A stretch of DNA of 64,000 bases from Hortaea werneckii (GCA_037044905.1 JBAOKB010000020.1:186001-250000); one strand, 5' to 3'. Shown: positions 1 to 11,200, numbered from the stretch's first letter. Numbers and translations are program-made. The notes: generated by a model not told the origin, from the letters alone.

Positions 1-629
1 CCCCCAGAAACAGATGTGTTCTGGGGGTCGAGACCTAAGAGGCTGACGATAGCGCTGTCCAACTTCATCGTGCTAGTCCAAAGGGATCTAAGATGGGGAA
101 TCCGCGAGAACATAAAATGGTGCAGGAAATGTTTGGATACGAGATGGATGCGAAGATTGTGCAGCCATGCATTAATGGAGAATAGTGACGTCGAGCTTAC
201 TTTATCTTGAAAGGGTTTATGACATCTATCTCATCCGGTTGTCAGGCAGATGGGTGCGGTTCGCTATCGCCATCAGAAGCGCCATGTGGCTCTACTCATC
301 TCTCTAACGACCCAATGCCATAATGCCATCTGCGTCGATATGGGATCGGTTGGCATAAGAGGATGTAGAGTCAGTTGTGCACGGTCTTGAGGCGACTCGG
401 CAGCCATTCGGCAGACAGCGGACCGATCGTTTTCGCTGACCAAAAACCCAAAATTGCAAATGCCCTCCACGCGCAATTTCCTTGTTTACGTCTCCTCTCC
501 CGCTGCGCCAGCGCTGTTGTGCCCTCCTGTCGCCATCTTCTCTCCGGAGACTCTCTCAACCGCGTCGCCCGAATCGCATAAGGACCACGCATTGAGCGCT
601 CGCAGGCACACCCCGGGCCTTTCGGCGCA
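1..629. other. Intergenic region and ERG4 promoter side
   Basis: No convincing gene is visible. Short open frames on both strands lack recognisable domains. The right-hand part must hold the promoter and 5' leader of the sterol reductase gene that follows; no specific regulatory site could be assigned. Confidence 0.5.
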
Positions 630-2366
630 ATGACCGTGACGCGCTCTCAGACGGGCAAGACGCCCCGGTATGCCGATCGCCAGGTTCCTGCAGGTACCAA
701 TCGCGAATGCTGACTCAGGTGCGCTTTTGCAGGAAGTCGGGCGTACCAGATGGTTTCGTCGAGACGCCAGGAACCAAACGTCGAAGCGGCAAGGCCGGCT
801 CGAGCGAGCGGAGCCCTTCTCCGTTGGACGACAAGACCACCAACGGCCATTCGACCGCGAGAGACAATGAGGCCAAGGGCGCGAAGAAGAGCACTGTCAA
901 TGGAGCCGGCAAGGGCATGAACGGCGCCCCGAAGGGCAGGGTGATTGATGGCTGGCTTGAGGGATCTGACCCCAAGATCGATGTGAACCCGCATTTCGAC
1001 TTTGGTGGCACGCCGGGCGTGACAGCGATGATGATTGGTTTCCCGCTGCTCATGTGGTATATGTGGATTGGAGCTACCTATTACGATGGAAAGTTCCCCT
1101 CCGAGCCGAGCATGACCTGGTCAGAATTCGGCAAGCACCTTTTCAACCTGGCATACAATGGATCGTTCCCTCACCTCAAGGCCTGGGCCATCTACTGGAT
1201 CTTCTTCCTGACCCAGGGCATCTTCTATCTGACCTTGCCTGGCGTGTACTCAATGGGCAAGCCTCTTCCTCACGAGGGTGGCAAACAGCTCCGGTACTAC
1301 AACAACGCCGTCTACTCTTTCTACCTCACCAATGCCATCGCCGCCGTCCTCCACTTCACGGGACTCTTCAAGCTCTACACCCTGATTGACGAGTTCGGAC
1401 CCCTGATGAGCGTTGCGATCATCTCTGGCTTCCTTGTTGCCATCGTCGCTTACGCTTCCGCGCTCTGGCGTGGCAAGCAGCACCGTATGACCGGCCACCA
1501 CATCTACGATTTCTTCATGGGCGCTGAGCTGAACCCGCGCATGTTCGGCTGGCTTGACTTTAAGATGTTCTTCGAGGTGCGCCTGCCGTGGTTCATCCTC
1601 TACCTGATCTCTCTTTCGGCTTGCGCTAGGCAGTACGAGCAGTATGGCTACGTCACCGGTGAGGCTGGGTTCCTGCTCATGGCGCATTGGCTCTACGCCA
1701 ACGCCTGCTGCAAGGGCGAGGAAATGATTTGCATCACCTGGGATATGTACTATGAGAAGTGGGGCTTCATGCTTATCTTCTGGAACATGGCTGGTGTGCC
1801 GCTGAGCTACTGCCACTGCACTATCTTCATCGCCAACCACGACCCGTCCGTCTACGCCTGGTCTAAGCCGGTCCTTGTCTTCCTCTACGCCAGCTACCTC
1901 TTCGCCTACTGGGTCTGGGACACCGGCAACAGCCAGAAGAACATGTTCCGTGCTTCCGAGAGAGGGTACCAGCAGCACCGCAAGACCTTCCCGCAGCTAC
2001 CATGGAAGGAGGTCAAGAACCCGCAGAAGCTCACCACCGAGTCCGGCGACTCCATTCTCGTGGACGGCTGGTACAAGTACGCACGCAAGATCCACTACAC
2101 TTGCGACCTGTACTTTGCGCTCTGCTGGGGTCTGATCACTGGCTTCAACTCTCCTTTCCCATGGTTCTACCCAGTCTTCTTCGCCTGCATGATCGTGCAC
2201 AGAGCGTACCGAGACATCCAGAGATGTAGGGAGAAGTATGGCGACGTGTGGGTCGAATACGAGAAGAGGTGCCCGTACTTGTTCATTCCGGTAAGCTATA
2301 CCAAAAACGCTCGGCAGCCATGTGCCCGTAGTGTAATACTAACAAAACGCGCAGTACGTCTTTTAA
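630..2366 (+). CDS. ERG4: Delta(24(24(1)))-sterol reductase (ergosterol biosynthesis)
   Basis: Integral ER membrane enzyme that reduces the C-24(28) double bond in the last step of ergosterol synthesis, using NADPH (family knowledge). Proposed exons are 630-667, 733-2290 and 2355-2366, giving 535 aa, about the usual length. The first intron has donor GTATGC and branch CTGAC. The second has GTAAGC, branch CTAAC and acceptor GCAG, and rejoins the conserved C-terminal YLFIPYVF. Many transmembrane segments are visible from about residue 95 onward. Family stretches include GAELNPR, the tryptophan-rich WDMYYEKWGFML segment and the RCREKYG...YEKRCPYLFIP tail. The N-terminal 80 residues are a low-complexity Ser/Lys/Gly leader. 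The start at 630 is preferred because it joins in frame and gives a basic cytosolic leader; an in-frame CTG/ATG region at 707 is less likely. The identity is secure, the exact 5' end less so. Confidence 0.93.
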
Positions 2367-2820
2367 TCTCCAGGCACATACAGCCGTGCCTGCCAAAAGC
2401 CATTGGAATTCACCAAAGCGTCTTCGCCAACTTGCGCGCGCGAAGAGGCCACGCTATGAAGCCATGGCAATCGAGATACCCTTTGCGGTATCGTATCTAG
2501 AATTGAAAAAGCACCTCCCCTTGTTCAAGCTGTCTGGCAGTTTGTTTGTACAGATGTAGAAATATGTATGCAGTATGTGAATATGCAAATCGGCGAACCT
2601 TGAGTGCGCTCCAAGACAGTCACTGTCACGACAACGAGCGGAAATGCAACATAGTCCATGCTCAGGCGCTGCACAGCAGAATTTCCACGAGTCCTACAAG
2701 GCGTAGTTCTCGAACGAAGAGAATGTTATTTAGCACCGCAAACTTCCTTCGCATTTCGCGAGATAGCTAAAAACTTCTCATTGGCAATGTTCATCAACTC
2801 AATTACATCCAGATCGCTTC
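2367..2820. other. Intergenic, convergent 3' ends
   Basis: Spacer between the convergent ERG4 and laccase genes, presumably holding both 3' untranslated regions. No gene or repeat recognised. Confidence 0.5.
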
Positions 2821-4707
2821 TCACAACCCGGAGTCCTCTTGCTCATACACACGAGCAGGACTATTCCAATAGCTCCGCCAAGACTCGCAGCCGCTCGAGA
2901 AGGAACTCATATCACCAATGGCACCCAAAATCTCATCCTTACGCTCAAGAAACTGGTGACTGAACCCCTGTCCCACGTGCCAGGGGATATGACAATGCAT
3001 CAACCAGGCTCCTGCTCTCTACGTCAGTCCCCATTTCTCTCTCTCTCCTATCTTACCAGCCCGGAAAAGGGGGGAAAACGTACCTGGATTATCCATCGGG
3101 AAGCCCAGAATCAGATACCCGCGTGCCGGCAGCTGCGCGGTGTCCCGACGCGGCGGATTCGAGAACATCAAGTTCGACGAGTCGCCGTCCCAGACTCCCG
3201 TGCCTTGGCCGAGCACGTAGAAGTCGTGGCCGTGCAGGTGGATCGGGTGCTCGGTGTTGAAGGGGTCGTCTTGGACGGACTGGATGACCCAGAAAGACCT
3301 GCGGTACGCGAGATGTCAGCTGGGAGGGTTCTTTCGTCTCCCCTGTCATTGGCATGTGCTTACCATTCATCCGCACCATTGATCTCGTACAGATTCAGTT
3401 CGTCGGTGAAAGCGGAGTTGCCGTCTAGGACGTACTGCAGCGTCGGCTTCTCCCAGTCGACGCGGATGTCTGATCCGTTGATGAGCCATTGTACCAGCCT
3501 TCCGTCGGAGGTATCCACGTTGAAGTCCGTGGAGAGCCTTCTGACGGCCCTCGAGAACTGGTCGCGCGGCACGGTGTTATCGACGTAGGGTCGGACGGAC
3601 TCATCACGGCAGGCCAGGTCCTTCGAGACGCCGGAGGTGGTGGGATCGGACGTCGATGCGCCATCGTAGCGCACGATGCTTCGAATGTTCCCGGCGTTTG
3701 CGTTGCGGCCGCAGTTGCCTATGTCCGCCCGGATCCAGTAATTACCCGCGTCCTGGTTCGCGTGGAAGACGACGTCGTGGCGCTGGCCGATCCCGATGGA
3801 GACCGAATCTGTTACGTAGGGTTCGATGGGCACAAAATCCGAAGCGATGACCGTGAGCTTGTGGCTGTCGATGGAGACGTGGAAGTGTTGGTTGATGCCT
3901 GTGTTTATCAGGCGCAGGCGATACTTCTTGCCCTTCTTGACTTTGGTGACATGATACTGTCCTCCCTGTGCACTCTTCATCATGCCGTTGATCAGCCCCG
4001 TGGGTGGAACCGCGGGTCCGTTGGTCGTGTGTGCATAGCGATGGTGCAATGTAAAGGCCGTGTCGTAGTACCAGTCCGTCAAGGACATTGGGCCAAGATC
4101 CTCGTCGTAGTTGGACGTCGCGGGGCCGTCAATAACAATTGGGCCTACCACACCATCCCCGTACTGCGCAGAAAAGTGAGAATGATACCAGCCAGTGCCG
4201 AATTGAGTGCATCGGAAGCGATACTGCTTGGTCTCGCCCGGAGCAATGGGACATTCGGTGACGCCATTGCTTCCGTCTTGTTGGTTGGAGTTAAGCTGTC
4301 GGATTCCATGGAAGTGCACTGATGTGCCGTTATGCTGGAGCGAGTTCTTCACATTGATTACCATGGTATCGCCCCAAGATGCAGTCAGGGCCGGGCCAGG
4401 ATATTGACCGTTCACTGCCATTACCAGCCCTTGAAACACCATCCGGTGCGAGCGTCGTATTGGTGATCTCAAGATTGTGAGTGACCGTCTTTCCGGCTGG
4501 AGGGGCTTTCGCATCGAAATCAGTAGCAATGCTGAAGCCTGCTTCCCAACACATCCGCGTGAAGGGCGTGTTGCGACATGCTCTGTCTTGCCGGGCAAGG
4601 ATATTTGACGGGTCCTCCGGGTCTTCCTGTACTGGCAATGAAGTAACGAATGTCGCCAATAGCAAAGCAAAACATAGAGACCAGCGCCAAAGCGAAAGTA
4701 AGGTCAT
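2821..4707 (-). CDS. Secreted laccase (multicopper oxidase), one apparent frameshift
   Basis: Extracellular copper oxidase that oxidises phenolics and reduces oxygen to water (family knowledge). Exons on the minus strand are 4707-3364, 3298-3084 and 3011-2821. A signal peptide covers about residues 1-24. All four copper-binding loops are present: HFHGIRQ near residue 131, WYHSHFSAQ, HPIHLHGHDF and HCHIPWHV. The C-terminus ends DSGL, the plug typical of ascomycete laccases. The first exon reads in one frame to ...APDGVSR and in the next frame from LVMAVNGQYPGP. The two parts meet at the GGG run at 4428-4430, where one extra base breaks the frame. With that base ignored, the phases of all exons agree and the product is about 582 aa. 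The break could be a real mutation making this a recent pseudogene, or a homopolymer error in the assembly. No intron can explain it, because the protein is continuous across it. Confidence 0.88.
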
Positions 4708-6062
4708 GTTGAAGAAGGTATATGAATCGAACGAGAGACTAACAACCAGTGCTATTCGCACGTCGCTGATTGACTGCTTGCACCAACGTCGTGTACGATG
4801 CCATGCTCCTTATAGCTTCGATGAATACGGTGGTACTGTATAGGGAGGCGTATTCGTCGGTCGCCTGGAAGGCTGGGCATCTTCTTCATTCTGCTTCAGG
4901 GTCTGCTCTTAGGCGAGTGTAAGGCGACGGTGTCGACGAGCCCTGGCTTGTCGTGGAATGCATTCCACGTGAGCTTCTAAAAGTCCGATGCTATTCTTGA
5001 TGTGTCGCTGCTTGGCATTCTTGGAAGGCCGTCGTGGCGTCCTGAACTCGCGCATGTAGTCATGGACTCCCAAAGACTCTCCAAGCATATCCTACTGCCG
5101 AGAAAGTAAATGGATGAAAAGTCACAAGGCATATGTTGGCTTGAGGTTTGTATCGGGCTTCACAATCGAAGTACGCTCACGTGCCGCAACCTTCGTAGAA
5201 GGTATTACTAGAAGGACTCCGTAGAGATTGGTGACGATGCACGCCTAGACATTCGATCAAAACATCACCTTTCGCGATGGTGCGGCAAAGAACGCCAGGA
5301 GCATTTTCTTGTCTTTCTTTTTGTCTTTTTTTCTTTTATTTTTGAACTCAAGCCATGTCTCCGCATGTGCCTTGCTGTAAGCTTCGAAGTAGACTCGAGT
5401 TGATTGCGTCGTACAGATGATATACGACGTTCCAAGAAGTTAGTTAGACGATGAGCTGACCTTTGGCCGAATGCTTGCTGGAGTTGGGGAAGTCCGACTG
5501 AGTTAAGAGGACTGGGCACTTGGCGAAGTTCCCGGACGTGTACGATCGAGAAGTATAGGCCGAAACTTGGAAGACGTGCTCCTGAAGCCTACAAAGGCTA
5601 ATAGGCGAATGGGCATTGGTTTCGTTGTCGTATCCAGTAAGTGGACTGGTAATCATCCCCAACCAGGCTGCCTTCTCAGTGTTCTCCATAATAATAAATT
5701 GTACTGTGGTCGACATTGGTTTCGTTCAGAAGCCAAATGAATGGCCATACTGAACAGGTCATCGTCCTCGGGGTCTTCCTATCGACTTTGTCGACCATTC
5801 TCACAGGATGTCTGTTGAAATACCTCTATCACTTGCAATTTCGCGAGTTGTCGAGGTTGTCGAGGACAAGTTTTCATACCGATGCGCCATGTAAGATGGC
5901 TCGGACGGAGATACCTTATTTCCAATGCCCCAAACCTCGGGTTCCTTCCCGGCATAGGCCGAGAGTCAACTATCATAGCCCGACCTGCCCGTTTCTGTCT
6001 ACTTCGTACTACCAACACAGAATATCGCGTCCGCCCATGACTGGTTGACTTACCATTGCAGT
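4708..6062. other. Intergenic region, 1.35 kb
   Basis: Divergent promoter space between the laccase and the racemase gene. Open frames at 5265-5716 (minus) and 5716-6048 (plus) show no domain and no consistent splicing. A T-rich stretch lies at 5308-5345. An acceptor-like TTGCAG just before the racemase ATG (6057-6062) leaves open an intron in its 5' leader. Confidence 0.45.
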
Positions 6063-7097
6063 ATGACTTCCGGCCCGTACTGGCAGGGAACTGAGGACTG
6101 GCATACCGAAGGAGAGCCTTTTAGGATTGTTCAGAAGCTACCGACGAACAGTCTTGACCTTGACCTCACTGTTTCTGACCAGCGCCTCCATATTCTCTCG
6201 ACACCCAATCACCCGCTTGATCATCTTCGTCAGTCGCTATGCCACGAGCCGCGTGGCCATGCTGACATGTATGGGGGCTTTATTACGCCGCCAAATGATC
6301 AAGCGGCACACTTTGGAGTTCTATTTTGGCATAAGGATGGCTTCTCAACTGCATGCGGCCACGGGACCATTGCTTTAGGCTATTGGGCGATCGCGAATGA
6401 TGTGGTAAAGGCACCTCAAAACGGCGATGTTGATGTAGTAATCGACGTTCCTTCCGGCAGAGTCACAGCTCGCGCCCACCGCGAGAATGGGGAGACGACC
6501 TACATTGATTTCGTCAACGTGCCCAGCTATCAAGTGGCGAAAGCCATCCCGGCAACGGTCCAAATCCATGATCAAAGCATCCCACTTGAAATGGACTTCA
6601 CATTTGGCGGAGCCATTTACGCTTGCGTTGATGTGGCAGACCTTGCTCTCGCTGTAGAACCCCGGAATCACCAAGTTTTCATAGATATTCAGCGCCAGAT
6701 TAAACGTCAGCATGTGAAGTCTCGACATCAAGGACAGTATGACATCTACGGTGTTTGCTTCTTTGCGAAGATGGATAGTAGCAGCGAGGACACTGTCATC
6801 CAGAAGAACGTTGTGGTCTTCGCAAATGGCCAGATTGACCGTTCGCCTTGTGGCTCAGGCACTGCCGCACGTGTAGCAGTGCTTCTTGCGCAGGGGAATC
6901 TGAATCCTTCGAAAACATTGAAGCATCTCTCGATCATTAACACAGCGTTCGAGGCCGGCGTGGGAACCACAACGTCAAGCCCGACTGAATTCCCAGCCTG
7001 CATTCCTTGGACCAGAGGCACTGCAAGACTGGTGGGCAGGATGAACTTCTACATTGATCCTAGCGACCCTGTCTATCCTGGCTTTCTACTAAGATGA
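6063..7097 (+). CDS. Proline racemase / hydroxyproline epimerase family protein
   Basis: PLP-independent amino-acid racemase fold. Family markers are WHTEGEPFRIV near the N-terminus, HEPRGHADMYG, ACGHGTIALGY and DRSPCGSGTAAR. Both catalytic cysteines are visible, about Cys98 and Cys263. Two cysteines indicate racemase or epimerase activity, on proline or 4-hydroxyproline, rather than trans-3-hydroxyproline dehydratase, which has Thr at the second site (family knowledge). The product from the ATG at 6063 is 344 aa, a normal length; an ATG at 6045 would add six residues. No signal peptide is seen, so the enzyme is probably cytosolic. The gene is a single exon and ends only 52 bases from the convergent sugar transporter stop, which may make them a functional pair. 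Substrate specificity cannot be read from the sequence. Confidence 0.9.
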   Translation: MTSGPYWQGTEDWHTEGEPFRIVQKLPTNSLDLDLTVSDQRLHILSTPNHPLDHLRQSLCHEPRGHADMYGGFITPPNDQAAHFGVLFWHKDGFSTACGHGTIALGYWAIANDVVKAPQNGDVDVVIDVPSGRVTARAHRENGETTYIDFVNVPSYQVAKAIPATVQIHDQSIPLEMDFTFGGAIYACVDVADLALAVEPRNHQVFIDIQRQIKRQHVKSRHQGQYDIYGVCFFAKMDSSSEDTVIQKNVVVFANGQIDRSPCGSGTAARVAVLLAQGNLNPSKTLKHLSIINTAFEAGVGTTTSSPTEFPACIPWTRGTARLVGRMNFYIDPSDPVYPGFLLR

Positions 7098-7149
7098 GCG
7101 GCGACAGTCGAAATATCCGCTCTCAAAGGGGCCTTTCGTTCTAGTATTC

Positions 7150-8928
7150 TCAAGCAGCTCGCTCGACATAATCCACTGTTCCTTCAGCGACTGTTGCTGC
7201 CACATTCCCTTTGTGTCCATGCTTCGCAATCTCTTGTGCCTCATCGTCTACATGCGAGCTTGGGAGCCATTTGCTTCCCGGAACGAAAACCGGATGCTGC
7301 CGGAAAAGTTCATCCATATCTTCCAAATTCAGGCCCTTGGTCTCTGGTAAGAAGGCCCAGAAGAATAAGGCGTTCGTCAGGTTGCAGACAATGAATACGA
7401 TGTAGTATTTCCACCCGATGGCGGATATGGCAATAGGTGTAACCTGGCCTATCATGGTATTGGAGGCGAAAGAAGCCATTGCACCTAGACTGACACCCTT
7501 TAACCGCATGGCCGTTCCGAAAAGCTCGGCCGGTATTGCCCAGCTTAGAGGACCAGATGTGAGGAAGAAGACATAGTTGAACAACCAAGTGAGAACAACG
7601 AAGGCCCAATGCGCGCCCGTGTTGTTCGATGTTGTCGGAAAGACCTTGATGATGGCTGCATTGATGATGAAGGTCACACACAGGAATGCGCAGCCGTAAA
7701 TCTCCAGAGGTCGGCGCCCGATCCGATCAACAGTCAGCACGCATGTAGCTGAGCCTAGCAACGCCACAATAGCGTTGACTGCCTGGAAAAGCAGCGACAG
7801 ACTTGTAGAGATTCCGATTTGGGCAAAGATTTGAGGACTGTAAGTTCGGAAGTCGTTAGAACTCGCTCGTCATGCTCCCAGTCATCCATTGGCTGCAATG
7901 CATACCTGAAATATTGGATAGCCGAGACGCCCGTCATCTGGCAGCTCACCTGGATGGCCATTGTCAGAATACTTCGACGGACATTTGGCCACCCTCGGAA
8001 CAGATCAAGATAAGTGGCCTTCTTGTGAGAGTGTTCCTCTGCAATTTGGGCTAGAATTAGGTCGTACTCGGCTAGAACGTAGGGATCATTGGTATCGCCG
8101 TGAGCATGGAGCTCTGCGAGTGTCTGGAGTCCACGATCGGCACGGTCATGATCACAAAGCCATCTACATGGAGTTCCTTTAGCTTTTTTGCGATCTTCTC
8201 TTTTGTAAGTAGACGCTCTTACGTACCTTGGTGATTCCGGAAACAGGAAGATCAGTGCTCCTAGGAAGAGCGCTGGGATCATTTGGATTGCTAGAGGGAT
8301 CCGCCATTCTCGACTGTCGCCAGTGCCGACCCAGGTCATGTAGCAACCGTAACCCGTCCAGGTTGCGAAGATTTGACCCAGAGCATTGAAAAGCTGCTGC
8401 AGACTCGTGATCTTGCCCCGAATCTTCCTGTGCGCCAACTCGGCTTGATCTGGACCGCAAGATTAGCATGTTTGCGTCTGAAGGAGCTTTCGGGGGGCTT
8501 ACAGATGGGAATGATCATTGTCAAGATCCCTACGCCAATCCCTGCAATGAACCTACCAACGTAAAGCATAGCGATGACCACGCCGGCGGTCTGTATAATC
8601 CCACCAGCGACAAAGATACAACACGCCGTGAGAATCGCTCCCCTTCGGCCCAGAGGATCTGAGAAAGAGGCAAGAAAGGCTCCACAGAAACAGCCAGCCG
8701 TGAACAGTGCCACGACTGTACCGGAGCGAGAGTCGCCGTCGGTCTGCAGGAAGCGATTGGTGAAATCATCGGAGATGACAACCTCAGCAATAACGCCTAG
8801 GTCGTAGCTAGGAAATTTCTTGTCAGCAAAGGTGACACAAGCCACTGTAGTGACCCATCATACCCGAAAAGAAAAGAACCAAGAGCGGCAAAGCACCCGA
8901 CGAGGAATTGGTAGACACCTGACTTCAT
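7150..8928 (-). CDS. MFS sugar transporter (hexose porter type)
   Basis: Plasma-membrane sugar/H+ symporter or facilitator of the sugar-porter family (Sugar_tr). Five exons on the minus strand: 8928-8864, 8807-8503, 8449-8227, 8163-7906 and 7837-7150, giving 512 aa. Introns are 53-68 bases with good donors (GTATGA, GTAAGC, GTACGT, GTATGC). Family signatures are LFGYDLGVIAEVV in helix 1, GRRGA in the loop 2-3 region, PESPRWL after helix 6, GRRPLE after helix 8 and PETKGLNLEDMDELF after helix 12. About twelve membrane segments are visible. The substrate is probably a monosaccharide, inferred from the overall resemblance to fungal glucose/hexose porters. It is convergent with the racemase/epimerase gene. 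Confidence 0.92.
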
Positions 8929-9099
8929 CTTGGCTGTGACAAAAAGCTGATGCTCAAAAGTGGTGAAAATATCAAGCCAAGCTTACGCTCGCATCAACAA
9001 GATACTTTTAAGCCTTTGGGAAAGGCTTACAAGATAGCTTGAGAGTTTCACATATCGCGGGGAACACATGCGATCGACAGTTGATTCTTCTATTTAGCC

Positions 9100-9229
9100 G
9101 CAGCAGTACCTTCCCGAAACGGAGCTGACATACGGCAGCTTGGCCGTCATATCCGGGTCAGCGGTACATTTCATGCCGAGAGATTAAGCCTCATTTCGTT
9201 CTCGAGAATCACATCGTAAGGTAACACAG
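9100..9229. repeat. Dispersed direct repeat, copy 1
   Basis: This stretch resembles 9872-9983 in the same orientation. Shared blocks include GACATACGGCA, CTTGGCCGTCATAT and, near the end, GAGAATC(A/G)CATCGTA. Copy 1 has about 18 extra bases in the middle. The copies are diverged, so the duplication is old or the element is one member of a larger family. Confidence 0.7.
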
Positions 9230-9450
9230 AGTCCACCACTCGCACGGAAGTGGACCGAGTGTAGTGAGAAGCTGGCGTTCAAAGGTTAGCTAATGTAATG
9301 ACTTCTTCCCGGGTCGTGTGTACTTACTGCTCACTATCCATCGCAAAGTGCCCGCGGAACGAAAGTACAGAGAGAATGACTGCGCCCGATTTTCCTAGGA
9401 ATTTGGCGACAGGTGTATGATGGTGGAGTTCAGGCTCGTTCGGTGGCATG

Positions 9451-9600
9451 CGGCGCTCGCTCTCTGCTATAAGCCGCTCGTTCTCTGCTACGCGGCGCTC
9501 GTTTTCTGCTCTGGAAGGCTCCTTCTCTGCTATACGGCGCTCGTTGTCTGCTCTAGGGGGATCGTTCTCTGCTGTAAGGCGCTCGTCCTCTGCTCTGTGG
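9451..9600. repeat. Minisatellite, 21-bp unit, about 7 copies
   Basis: A tandem array with a core like GGCGCTCGTTCTCTGCTMT repeated about seven times with substitutions. The 21-base period keeps the reading frame, so both translated frames show a heptad pattern. This is the reason open frames appear here. No spacer-like unique segments separate the units. Confidence 0.85.
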
Positions 9601-9871
9601 GCAGTTAATGTTGGACGATGGGTAACATAATTTTCTGCAATGGCTGGGGTTTGTTTAGGGAAGCGAATAGTCCACGAGCGTCGGTAGTGTAAATGAAAGG
9701 CCTAATAAGAGCGAGACGCTAGCACAGAGAAGCCCCATTAATGTTCCCGGGTGGTAATTAAGGATCTTGAAGATCTCTGTCATGTATGGGCAAAGATGTT
9801 CATGGCCGCGCTCGAGTTTCGTAGGAATTGAGAGGTGTCTGGCGGTGGACTCCAGGCTCGTTCTCTGCTCT

Positions 9872-9983
9872 GCAGCGGTACCTCTCCTGAAACGGATTCG
9901 ACATACGGCACCTTGGCCGTCATATATGGGTAGAGAGACCAAGGCCGACTGCTTTCCCGAGAATCGCATCGTACGGCGATACA
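9872..9983. repeat. Dispersed direct repeat, copy 2
   Basis: Partner of 9100-9229. It is preceded at 9818-9871 by sequence resembling the minisatellite's own left flank (about 9398-9440), including a single GCTCGTTCTCTGCTCT unit. The minisatellite and the dispersed repeat therefore seem to be parts of one duplicated module. Confidence 0.65.
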
Positions 9984-10282
9984 GGATGTTCGCAGATACC
10001 AGGTTAGCAACACAGGACAGAACAGTACATCCTAGGCGCTTGATCATGTCGAGAACAGCAGTCGGCTAAATTGGTGCGGTGTGTTTCCTCGGCCGAGCTG
10101 TGGTCTCGATGATTCATGCGAGAGTCTGATTCTTGCCAGATTGTGGGTTCAAGGTCCAGGCACTATCTGGAAGATTGTAGGAATCAAGAGATGCCTATCC
10201 CATCTCCTGAGACGTGCCCATGCCACTTTCGTCGTCGCGTTGCTGGAACCATCTTCATCAATCAAGCATTCCACCATGGATT

Positions 10283-11200
10283 TCAAGACAGACCATGTAT
10301 TCGAACACAGCCCCTCAGAATGAGGAGGGCCACAATGCCGGTGAATGCCCCCTTCATCATACACAAACACACGATGACCAAGCTTCCTGTCACAGGTATC
10401 TCAAGCATCGTGGGGTGTTCCCAGGCTTCTGAGACATAGAAGCCAAAATACAGTGTGCATGACCAACACAGAACAAGCGAAAATGTACCAGCAACCTGGC
10501 GCTCGGCTTCTTCTATGCGCTTTCTTATGACTTTGTGCTCCTCTGCGGACGCTGGAACATTGCGTTCCCCACCATTCTTGGCCTTCTCGATAAAATACCC
10601 GACACCATACTCCTTGTTGAGCGCATTAACGATGGGCTTCACGAGCACAGCACCGACCGGACGTCCCAGATAGCATCCAGCCATCCACAGAAAACGGGAG
10701 AAGTTCAGAATGCAATAAAGTCCGAGTCCTAGAGTTGCTCCCTGGGAAAAATGAAAACCCCAGCCAGAACGAAAGTTCTTCAGATAGTGTAGTGTTTGAT
10801 TGGTCTTCCATGGTATGATTTGGGTCTCCAGACGCCTTCTTGGAACGCGTCGTTGATAATACCAGCTGTACCGTGGTTCAGCTTGGGCTAGTAGTGTTGT
10901 TTGAGATGTCGTGGACAGTGAGCGCAGACGCAACATAAAGTCCAACCCCTCCGGCAGAATGAGGGCCAAGATGCCGTTTGAAACTAACCAGGAAGAGAGA
11001 CGCCGCGGCCCGTTGCACAGACACCGCCGAAACATCCACTCGGCTGCGGAGTTGTCAATCTCGCTATTGGATGAGCGAATCATATCACTTCCTATTGCTG
11101 AATACATCTCCTTCATATCCGAAATCATTGATCTTATTGCAAGTGGAAATCCGACAAGAAGCTGTGAATGGACGTTCACCTTGCTACCAATGTCACTCAT
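10283..11200 (-). CDS. Tandem membrane-protein family, member A (unknown function)
   Basis: Not recognised as a known family. The C-terminal half resembles its two upstream neighbours: a membrane segment before YLGRPVGAVL, a charged linker, then AERQVAGTFSLVLC, a Trp-containing extracellular-like loop, and a last helix ending in GxVALLILRGCVRIHGL. These align with VAGTxALxLC and LxGSVRVLGL in members B and C. This copy lacks the glutamine run. The frame is open for 305 codons, but only about residues 150-305 align with the paralogs. The N-terminal part has no match, so the true start may lie downstream or in another exon. Confidence 0.5.
   Translation of the reverse strand: MSDIGSKVNVHSQLLVGFPLAIRSMISDMKEMYSAIGSDMIRSSNSEIDNSAAEWMFRRCLCNGPRRLSSWLVSNGILALILPEGLDFMLRLRSLSTTSQTTLLAQAEPRYSWYYQRRVPRRRLETQIIPWKTNQTLHYLKNFRSGWGFHFSQGATLGLGLYCILNFSRFLWMAGCYLGRPVGAVLVKPIVNALNKEYGVGYFIEKAKNGGERNVPASAEEHKVIRKRIEEAERQVAGTFSLVLCWSCTLYFGFYVSEAWEHPTMLEIPVTGSLVIVCLCMMKGAFTGIVALLILRGCVRIHGLS

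Larger units (their letters stand above)
8929..10282. other. Gene-poor repeat-bearing region
   Basis: No gene could be supported. The region holds a 21-bp minisatellite and two diverged copies of a roughly 110-130 bp segment (listed separately). Open frames such as 9655-10047 on the minus strand overlap the repeats and show no domain. Confidence 0.5.

Noticed and set aside
694..732. Alternative 39-base first intron for ERG4
   Set aside because: It leaves the wrong phase; the donor at 668 gives the correct phase, a 65-base length and a branch site.
1250..1978. Minus-strand open frame of 242 codons
   Set aside because: It is antisense to the intact ERG4 coding exon and has no domain; it results from codon bias of the real gene.
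3489..4322. Plus-strand open frame of 277 codons
   Set aside because: Antisense to the laccase exon, whose copper-binding motifs prove the other strand is coding.
9451..9600. Possible CRISPR-like array
   Set aside because: Units are contiguous and diverged with no unique spacers, and the host is a eukaryote.
9417..9630. Heptad-repeat peptides in two frames
   Set aside because: They are translations of the 21-bp minisatellite; no start context, splice sites or flanking coding sequence.
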